NCBI GenBank assembly: GCA_029339195.1
Contig: CM055507.1
Span: forward strand, 1-48,000
Length of the DNA stretch: 48,000 bases
Direction: 5' to 3'
From: Micractinium sp. NFX-FRZ
Taxonomy: Eukaryota; Chlorophyta; Trebouxiophyceae; Chlorellales; Chlorellaceae
The translations under genes were made by a program, and so were the position numbers. The notes under the pieces were generated by a model that saw nothing but the letters and a program-made list of their open reading frames with translations, did no database searches and was not told the DNA's origin. Shown here one piece after another: positions 42,301-48,000 of the stretch. The stretch's first letter is position 1; every line of letters starts with the position of its first letter.

Positions 42301-43966
42301 GAATAGGTGATTCTTGAATAGCAGAAAAAGACCGAATATGAGGCAGCAAACTAGTGGATTTAAATTGTAAAAGAGATTTAGTTGGCAAAGACAAAAACTC
42401 GGCAATTTTTTTATCCTGCAATAATTGTGGCGAGTTATAAACACCAAAAAAATTGTCAAGCGGTTGCATTAAAGGGTTTAATGGAGAAATATAGGTATGG
42501 AACCATGAACGAAGATTTTCTCTCCCACTAGTTTTCCAATCAAGAGCACGCAGGGAATCTAATAATACACCCGGACCTGTAGAAAGGACCTGATTTGAAT
42601 TTGGGTCTTGTAATGAAACTTGTTTTGTTTTGATCGAAAATTCCGGAAAATTTTTCACACCAAAAGAATACTGGAGACTATTTCCTATTGATCCTTCTAT
42701 TTTTGGAAGAAAAGTGTTTGGTTCAAGTCCGAACCCTCCCAACTTGTTTCGTTTCAAATTAGTAGTGGCATAAAACCAATTAAGTTCTTCTCGAGTCATA
42801 TCTGGATAATTATATCCAGACATTACTCGAGAATTTGAAAGATCTTCTGATATATTGATTTTATCAACTTCTTGTAAAATTGTTTCAATGAACTGATCTT
42901 TAGTAACTTTAAAATTTAAATTTAATCTAGAAACTTCAATAAAATCAGGGAAAACATCTTGAATTATTTTTTCTTGTGAATTTGTTTTTAAATAATCGTT
43001 CGAAAAACACGAGATATTTTTTTTAGTAAAAAGAGTTTGTAATTCAGTATTGAAGTGATTTCTAGCATGATAAAAATCTACACGATAAGTAGAAAATTTA
43101 GTGGGATATCTAAATAGTTCCGGAAGATAGGTTTTAGGAAATGTGTTTTTCACCCCTTTGACTAACAAAAGTTTAGTTGGTGTATCGGAAGAAATACCTA
43201 ATATTTTTTTAGGACCGGTACGGGGTTTTTGATCTTTTTTTAGGTTCCAGTTTTTTATTTTCGAATTTAAAAAAAGGAACTCACTAACATTCTGTGAATT
43301 TTGTAAACTTGCTAGTTTTGTATTTTTTTCATCGACTAAATTCAACAAAACTTGTTCTTGATTATTAGTTCGTAAAATTAAATTAGATTTTAAACCTTGA
43401 ACATAGGCAGGGAGTTCGTCCAAATTTCGAATTGAAGTGGTCATTGGAAAAGTTTTGTCAAAAAAATTCCCAGATGTAAGTAAATAAAAATCACATGAAA
43501 GACCAGAAAATTTTTTAGTACCTAAAGAACTTGATTGTTTTATAGGTACTCCAAAATTTGATTGCCCAAAGAGTAAATTCATTTGATTTGATTTCATTGA
43601 AGCTCTACTATTGGACTTTGAAATATATTCAAAAGTTTCAAAATTAACTTTTGGTTTAAATTGTGTAAAAACCGGCAAATTTTGATCAAAAAAAGAAGAA
43701 GATTTTTCTGAATTTTCAAAATATCTACTTGTATGACTAAGAAATTGAGAAAAACCTAAAGCAAGTGGAAGAAATGTAACAACCGTTGCTAAATTAATAG
43801 GCTTTGATAATAATTTCTGTCTAGAATTCAAACGATGATTTAAAACCCATTGTTTAACCTGAAACATTAATGTTTTCTGTTCTCCTGAAAAGGACTTAAC
43901 GTCTTCAAGAGGGCTTTTTATATTTTTTTCTATAGGCATATCAAAAGGAGAGTAATTACTTAGCAT
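39347..43966 (-). CDS. ftsH: FtsH-like AAA ATPase, protease site lost
   Basis: A 1539-residue protein. The N-terminal ~730 residues are variable, with membrane segments near 57-80 and 715-745. The AAA domain has Walker A GPPGTGKT (819-826), Walker B PCIVFIDEIDTL and the second region of homology ATNRPEVLDPALLRPGRLEK. In FtsH the metalloprotease motif is YHEAGHA; here it reads YYQAGKI (Y1101 to I1107), so both zinc histidines and the catalytic glutamate are replaced. YAGKAAEVLF corresponds to the GGRAAE segment. Hence this is probably a non-proteolytic ATPase, comparable with plastid Ycf2/FtsHi proteins that act as import motors. Trebouxiophyte plastids carry a similarly large ftsH gene. A palindrome at 39874-39892 is read in frame. 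Confidence 0.9.
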   Translation of the reverse strand: MLSNYSPFDMPIEKNIKSPLEDVKSFSGEQKTLMFQVKQWVLNHRLNSRQKLLSKPINLATVVTFLPLALGFSQFLSHTSRYFENSEKSSSFFDQNLPVFTQFKPKVNFETFEYISKSNSRASMKSNQMNLLFGQSNFGVPIKQSSSLGTKKFSGLSCDFYLLTSGNFFDKTFPMTTSIRNLDELPAYVQGLKSNLILRTNNQEQVLLNLVDEKNTKLASLQNSQNVSEFLFLNSKIKNWNLKKDQKPRTGPKKILGISSDTPTKLLLVKGVKNTFPKTYLPELFRYPTKFSTYRVDFYHARNHFNTELQTLFTKKNISCFSNDYLKTNSQEKIIQDVFPDFIEVSRLNLNFKVTKDQFIETILQEVDKINISEDLSNSRVMSGYNYPDMTREELNWFYATTNLKRNKLGGFGLEPNTFLPKIEGSIGNSLQYSFGVKNFPEFSIKTKQVSLQDPNSNQVLSTGPGVLLDSLRALDWKTSGRENLRSWFHTYISPLNPLMQPLDNFFGVYNSPQLLQDKKIAEFLSLPTKSLLQFKSTSLLPHIRSFSAIQESPIRFSPSTLSFHFPLSREDSKMELMRSVDIKVSKTKDTTQFVTVPLLQLHQPVSGSSNPFRSQSVIFSDAMKNTSENKVLGTGTTQEFPNYSSYFTFTGKGNPDYLFSTDSFSTKNYVTKYASGSYSKTASIYSKTKSSTHLKVDNWEPITATWWLIITQLSFAVFSFNVLKSLIDNYGRELLGYLLEFAASLGILDDSLKQEIELLTGQRDKGFRVVLESKKTFKNIVGIEKLLPEIYEVVWFLRNSARDFALSQTLPRGILLTGPPGTGKTLLVQALAGEAQVPVVVLSGSSLIEPGESGASKLEMVFQEARELAPCIVFIDEIDTLAQKRSGVVQNPMGPDELVESLTSFEKPVTGSVFENLQLARKKQENEKDPETNIQNNSQDEQLSLLTQFLIELDGIQGRDGVIVIGATNRPEVLDPALLRPGRLEKILQVGLPGHEKRVEILQFYGQGLGYQADIPWTYLGDRTAGFTAADLATLMNESTIKAILTKSNHTIETIEHGIDRLTTSESEKYTVFKKQLDDSSAKGSSLTVASKMAILRLAYYQAGKIVLSALLEKHPKSVVASLWPRRPTIRSAQIATNLQNSVFEFARLCEITDRLVGCYAGKAAEVLFVQQFSSSKYAQLSTLGLEDLLFAQKLIYSVLEKWSFYSKKNHTQQIAYLAPNINIREFREIPEKLDLYASVVETIQIPPMSKALEAETSSLESKKKSGVTNWNAQMFYSLPWWQQQVSSELEFVEKNFTNWSRLYLSNPEQSERNPEWFPPDEFYHTSSGLKNVKKAFANLQKTKKFRSSSALKNELDPNLKNLETNTNSDKDTCQTPESPPVSDVSIQMVPTLKKQVPTKVLVGSNFKESSLPDKVDFPWNEAALLTRDYPAHSLVLQSFNKALVILNQNRELLDRLVVELLYHEILRQPEIETLLEEFQCSKMALKPESSIEADFQFTSDRKQNQQKIQILESSWGLKSRKPMPRWIDFAEFSGETT
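39874..39892. repeat. Palindromic element inside ftsH
   Basis: CCAAATTT / AAATTTGG member of the dispersed family, in frame in the non-conserved C-terminal extension (encodes DPNLKNLE). Confidence 0.65.
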
Positions 43967-44436
43967 AGTAAAATTAATTTGGCCGCAGTTGACAAAAATG
44001 AAATTTTGATAAAAATTGAGGCCATAAGAAATTTCTCTAAGCTATTCTTATCCCAATTATAAAATCATTGGGAAAACATTATAGAAAAAACGTGACCAAA
44101 AATGTCATTTTTTGTACCAGTTTTTCTTAATAATTAGTCCTGTTCCTTTCCTTAAATTTTTCAAATAGTCCCAAAAATGAAATTTTTGGTAACAAGGACA
44201 ATAATGTTTTTGGAACAAATCGCCTAATATCCGCAAAACTGAAAATTTTGAGAATGGAACAGGATTCACGGGGAGTTTTAGTACTAAAGATCAAATCTTG
44301 TTTCAAAAAAGAGAAGTTGTGGTTTTACTTTTTCTTTTGTGATGAAAGAATTGCAAAAGTGCTGACTCTAAAGTTTTTTTTAGTATACTAATTGTTAAAG
44401 AATGAATCAAATTTAAACACTTTTTTGTAAAAATTT
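43967..44436. other. ftsH / trnT divergent spacer
   Basis: No gene is recognised. Several palindromes (near 44051-44073 and 44170-44190). A TATACT at about 44383-44388 may be a -10 box for trnT. Confidence 0.5.
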
Positions 44437-44509
44437 GCCTTTTTAACTCAGTCGGTAGAGTATTTGCATGGTAAGCAAAAAGTCGCCGGTTCAAATCCGG
44501 TAAAAGGCT
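44437..44509 (+). tRNA. trnT-GGU: tRNA-Thr (GGU)
   Basis: 73 nt. GCCTTTT/AAAAGGC acceptor, D arm AACTCAGTCGGTAGAGT, anticodon loop ATGGTAA on a TTTGC/GCAAA stem, T arm GCCGGTTCAAATCCGGT. Confidence 0.95.
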
Positions 44510-45102
44510 AAATTGTTCTGACATATAAAATAGTTTATTTTATTTAACCTAGATTAATAAAATAAATAAATTAATAGAAAACTGTACATAATTTTAGCAA
44601 AGGAAAACCATATTTGATAGTTGGTTGTATAACTAAAAAAGTTTAACTTGTAACAAATATCTTTTTACGTCCCCGTTCTAAAAATTTCAGGATTTTTATT
44701 TCTCCTAAAAACTTGACCAAAAATGCGGTTTGGGTTCCGGTTGGGTCCAAATTTTTCTAATTTGGGAAAAGATCTTGGGACCGCAAAAAGTCTTAGACGG
44801 GTATAAGTAAGAAAAAAATTTAGCTCTTTTAAATTTTTTAAACTTTAACAAAGATAGAATTTAGCCTAAAAATTGAAAGTCAAATAATTTAAAAATTTTC
44901 GCAAAAGGCTTGATGACAAATACTTTTTCCGATTTATGTTGCAAACTCTTTCCCAAAAAAGGTTTTTTGGGAAAGAAGACCTTATTAGAAAAAAAGAATA
45001 AGACAAGCACAAAATTTAGAAAAGAATATTAAATTGTTGCCAAAAACGGTGTTTTTAGCATCACATGTCTTTTGAGTACAGAAAAAAGGCTTAGATAGAA
45101 GG
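44510..45102. other. trnT / cysA convergent spacer
   Basis: No gene is seen. A hairpin at 44948-44975 pairs CTTTCCCAAAAAA with TTTTTTGGGAAAG (13 bp). A CCAAATTT / AAATTTGG-like element is near 44748. CCAAAAACG/GTTTTTAG lies close to the cysA end. Confidence 0.55.
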
Positions 45103-45816
45103 TTATTTGTCAAGTTCTAAAAAATCTCGAACAAAAGCATTTGTTGGATGATCAGAAAGTTCTTGTGCAGTACCTATTTGAAGAATTTTTCCATGTTCTA
45201 GGAGAACGATTTCTTGAGCTAATTCCATAGCTTCTGAATGGTCGTGAGTTACAAAAACAGTTGTTACAGAAATTTGATGATGTAATTCTCGTAGCCACGA
45301 ACGAAGTTGTTTTCTAATTTTAGCATCTAAAGCAGCAAAAGGTTCATCCAATAATAAAACTTTTGGCTCAACAGCTAATGCTCGAGCTAATGCTACTCTT
45401 TGACGTTGACCTCCGGACAATTGATTTGGATAACATTCCCCAAATTTCTCTAATTGCATTAATTTCAATAATTCTTGGACTCTTTTTTTTTTTAAACTAG
45501 AATCAATTTTTTTGACATCAAGACCAAATGCAATATTTTCAGATACTGTAAGTTGTGGAAATAAGGCGTAATTTTGAAATACAAATCCGATTTCTCTTTC
45601 TTGAAGTTTCATTTGTGTTGCATCTTGCCCTTCTAACCAAATTCGGCCAGAATCAGGCTTTTCAAGGCCTGCTAAAACACGTAATAGTGTTGATTTTCCC
45701 GAGCCCGAAGGTCCTAATAAACCTACTAATGAACCATTTTTAATCTCTAAATTGACTCTATCAAGAGCTTGAAAAGAACCAAAACTTTTGGAGATATTTT
45801 CAACTAAAATACTCAT
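45103..45816 (-). CDS. cysA: Sulfate ABC transporter ATP-binding protein
   Basis: CysA is the ATPase of the plastid sulfate importer and partner of CysT (10840-11706). The 237-residue protein has Walker [10 protein letters not shown] (residues 35-43), the Q loop in [11 protein letters not shown], the ABC signature [14 protein letters not shown], Walker [13 protein letters not shown] and the H-loop VFVTHD. It ends shortly after the ATPase domain, so it lacks the ~100-residue C-terminal regulatory domain of bacterial CysA (about 340-365 residues). ATG start at 45816. Confidence 0.94.
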   Translation of the reverse strand: MSILVENISKSFGSFQALDRVNLEIKNGSLVGLLGPSGSGKSTLLRVLAGLEKPDSGRIWLEGQDATQMKLQEREIGFVFQNYALFPQLTVSENIAFGLDVKKIDSSLKKKRVQELLKLMQLEKFGECYPNQLSGGQRQRVALARALAVEPKVLLLDEPFAALDAKIRKQLRSWLRELHHQISVTTVFVTHDHSEAMELAQEIVLLEHGKILQIGTAQELSDHPTNAFVRDFLELDK

Positions 45817-45871
45817 GTTTTTGGAAATATGTAATTAAAAACAACAATAAAAACCTTTCATTAATTATTTT

Positions 45872-45920
45872 CCCGCGAAATATGGAAAAAAACTACGTTT
45901 TTTCCATATTTCGAGAAACC
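45872..45920. repeat. Hairpin repeat, copy 2 (partner at 18094-18142)
   Basis: Nearly identical to 18094-18142; its arms are CGCGAAATATGG and CCATATTTCGAG. Same orientation, with a few differences in run lengths and one base near the end. Confidence 0.8.
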
Positions 45921-46306
45921 TTTGTATTTTTTTCTTTTCCAAATTAGGAAAATTTTCGACGGGTTTATTTTAGAATTTTTCATATTGCCTACAAGAAACA
46001 ATTTTAACTTTTCTAAATTCCGCCCCAAAAAGGACGCTTTTGAAAGCGAAATTAGGGATTACTTTTAAATACGTATAAAAAATAACTAGAGGTTTTCTAA
46101 AGTTATTGTTCTAGCATATTAAAATAAATAAAGTCGCTTGTGTTTCTAGTTTTTTTTGTTGTTACAAAAACAGAGTTTTTGCCATTATTTCTCTTTTTTT
46201 AAGTTTTTAATATTGTAGCTTTATTTCTGAAACATTGATTCTGCTTTCCCAAAATTTACACCTATTCTAATTTCCTTAAAGTTGAGAAAAAGCAAAGCCA
46301 TAAATT

Positions 46307-46363
46307 GGGATCAGACACGTTCGGCCAAAAGATATTTGTTTTGAGCCGAACGTGTCTGATCCC
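46307..46363 (-). terminator. Long hairpin after accD
   Basis: A 19-nt arm (46307-46325, GGGATCAGACACGTTCGGC) pairs exactly with 46345-46363. The loop continues with CAAAA/TTTTG pairing after one bulged base, giving about 24 bp. It lies about 80 nt beyond the accD stop, so it may be its 3' end. It is richer in GC than the surroundings. Confidence 0.7.
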
Positions 46364-46441
46364 AAAAATGGTTGCCAAAAACGAATTTTTTGGCACTGTT
46401 TTTGGGAATAAATGAAATTTTTGAGATTCTACCAGTTCTTG

Positions 46442-47608
46442 CTAAAAAACTGGTCGTACACGAAAGTGGTTGCTTTGATCGTTTAACCAATCAAGACTAG
46501 TTCGTGTTCCACAAGCTAACTCAAAAGCTTTATTAATCGTTTCTGGGGTTAAAAAGTCAACCTGAGAACTCACGTTCTTATCAGCGGTAACAAGTGCTAA
46601 TAATTCTTCAAATTCAGTAATAAGGTTGCTGTATTGTGGGTGTTTTGGTAATTGAGTAAAACGACGAAGCTGTTCTTCTCGAATTTTTGTAATAGGCCCA
46701 CGTTCACCATATGGAATCCGACCTTGAAGTTTAAGCGGAGCTTCTTTATATAATGTAATGGTTTCGGATAAAGCTTGTTTTAAAAAAGAACGAGGCACAA
46801 TTAAATCAAGGAGACCATGATGTAATAAATATTCTGCTGTTTGAAAATCGTCAGGTAATTGTTCTTGTAAAGTTTGTTCAATTACTCTTCGGCCTGCGAA
46901 ACCTATGAGAGCTTTCGGTTCTGCAAAAATAAGATCACCTAGCATAGCAAAACTTGCAGTAACCCCTCCTGTTGTTGGAGAAGTTAATACAGAAATATAT
47001 AATAGTTTAGCACAATTTTGATGAACATGTAGGGCTGCTGAAATTTTAGCCATTTGCATTAAACTTAAAATACCTTCTTGCATTCGAGCTCCACCAGAAG
47101 CACAAACTAAAATAACAGGTAACCCCTCTTGAGTTGCATATTCTATTAAACGGGTTATTTTTTCACCAACTACAGAGCCCATACTTCCGCCCATAAAATT
47201 AAAATCCATTACACCTAAAGCTACTGGAATTCCATCAAGAAGTCCTGTTCCTGTCTGCACCGCATCTTGTAAACCTGTTCGTTCTTGAGCATCTTTTAAT
47301 CTTTCTGTGTAGGCTTTCTGATCTCGAAATTCAAGAGGATCACAAGGAGACACAGTTTCATCAAAAGGGCGCCAAGTACTGGTATCAATTAAAGACTCAA
47401 TTCTTTCGGTACTACTCATTTGTAAATGATACCCGCAACCAAAGCAAACCCGTTGATTTTCTTTTAAATGTTTAATATATAAAATTACACCACAATGATC
47501 ACATCTTGTCCAAAGACCCTGACTTGCATCAGATTCTGTATTATTGTATTTAGGTGCATTTAATAATTTTAATTTTCGTTGATTTTCAATCCAAGAAAGA
47601 ATTGACAT
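46442..47608 (-). CDS. accD: Acetyl-CoA carboxylase carboxyltransferase beta subunit
   Basis: AccD is the beta subunit of the plastid heteromeric acetyl-CoA carboxylase, which makes malonyl-CoA for fatty acid synthesis. The 388-residue protein has the N-terminal zinc ribbon with C36, C39, C55 and C58 (CDHC ... CFGC), then the crotonase-like carboxyltransferase domain with [15 protein letters not shown] and [17 protein letters not shown]. The length is close to bacterial AccD with a longer C terminus. AAGAGGAAT lies just before the ATG. cysA follows downstream on the same strand after 625 nt. Confidence 0.96.
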   Translation of the reverse strand: MSILSWIENQRKLKLLNAPKYNNTESDASQGLWTRCDHCGVILYIKHLKENQRVCFGCGYHLQMSSTERIESLIDTSTWRPFDETVSPCDPLEFRDQKAYTERLKDAQERTGLQDAVQTGTGLLDGIPVALGVMDFNFMGGSMGSVVGEKITRLIEYATQEGLPVILVCASGGARMQEGILSLMQMAKISAALHVHQNCAKLLYISVLTSPTTGGVTASFAMLGDLIFAEPKALIGFAGRRVIEQTLQEQLPDDFQTAEYLLHHGLLDLIVPRSFLKQALSETITLYKEAPLKLQGRIPYGERGPITKIREEQLRRFTQLPKHPQYSNLITEFEELLALVTADKNVSSQVDFLTPETINKAFELACGTRTSLDWLNDQSNHFRVRPVF

Positions 47609-48000
47609 AAAAATTCCTCTTTTTTTTTATATATGTACCAAATTCAACTTCAAATTGAACAAGTTCCAACAACAAACAATATATGTATCCTAACAATAAA
47701 AATTTAGGAACGAGAATAAACCAAGTTGGAACAAAAAATGAACTTTTCGGTCAGTACAGGTTTTACTTTTTTGTTTCTCAGTTTTATTATAACACAAAAC
47801 ACCTATTTTGGGTAAAAAGTCCAAACTAGTTAATAAAAGTTAATAAATAAGAAACAAATTTTTATTAAAACATAAGTGTAACTTTCTGATATCTCGCCCA
47901 AAAATAAAGGTTGTGTCAATTTTTTCGAATTTTCTGAAGGAATAAAATTTGGATAAAAAACCAATAATTAATAGGTGATCCTCCAAGTATTTGACAAAGT
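47609..48000. other. accD upstream region to window end
   Basis: No gene was recognised in these 392 nt. It should include the accD promoter. Confidence 0.5.

Larger units (their letters stand above)
45817..46441. other. accD-cysA spacer
   Basis: No gene is seen. It contains hairpin repeat copy 2 (45872-45920) and the long hairpin 46307-46363. Confidence 0.6.

Overview
This window is part of the plastid (chloroplast) genome of a green alga. The sequence is AT-rich. It carries photosystem genes (psaA, psaB, psaC, psaM, psbA, psbE, psbF, psbJ, psbK, psbL, psbZ, psb30), rbcL, ribosomal protein genes (rps14, rpl32), an RNA polymerase gene (rpoC2) and ten tRNA genes with typical plastid sequences. 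Two gene sets narrow the lineage. One is the light-independent chlorophyll genes chlL, chlN and chlB. The other is minD, cysA, cysT, tilS, ycf20, ycf47, ycf1, accD, ccsA and an ftsH-like gene. This repertoire, with a group I intron in chlL, fits a chlorophyte and most likely a trebouxiophyte (Chlorella-like). The species cannot be named from the sequence alone. No rRNA gene, inverted repeat boundary, CRISPR array or insertion sequence was seen.

Layout. 1-7509 (+): 3' part of rpoC2, then rbcL, rps14, psbA. 8103-13971 (-): ccsA, rpl32, cysT, ycf1. 14388-21941 (+): chlL (split by an intron of about 601 bp), chlN, trnR-ACG, minD, two unrecognised ORFs (159 and 227 codons), trnN-GUU, psaC. 22004-30159 (-): chlB, psaA, psaB, ycf20, with one (+) tRNA beside ycf20. 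31223-34909 (mostly +): psbK, psb30, psaM, trnQ, ycf47 (-), trnF, tilS. 34912-37032: trnK and psbZ (-), trnG and trnH (+), trnL-CAA (-). 37631-43966 (-): psbE-psbF-psbL-psbJ downstream of the giant ftsH-like gene. 44437-47608: trnT (+), cysA (-), accD (-).

How the genes work together. ChlL with ChlN/ChlB forms the dark-operative protochlorophyllide reductase. CysA and CysT are the ATPase and one permease of a sulfate importer. PsaA/B/C/M belong to photosystem I, and PsbA/E/F/J/K/L/Z/30 to photosystem II. TilS would modify the CAU anticodon of tRNA-Ile, and a tRNA with a CAU anticodon lies in the window. MinD is a division-site protein, followed by two uncharacterised ORFs in the same direction.

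The most unusual points are as follows. (1) The CAU tRNA has the acceptor stem and anticodon loop of plastid trnI-CAU but a serine-like class II body with a hairpin variable arm. (2) The ftsH-like protein keeps its AAA ATPase motifs but has lost all three HExxH zinc-site residues. (3) Families of roughly 20-nt palindromes fill the spacers and have also entered coding regions of minD, chlN, tilS and ftsH in frame, as well as the chlL intron. (4) Two uncharacterised ORFs follow minD, and the second ends inside a repeat shared with the rps14 leader. (5) Several long perfect hairpins stand at 3' ends of genes.
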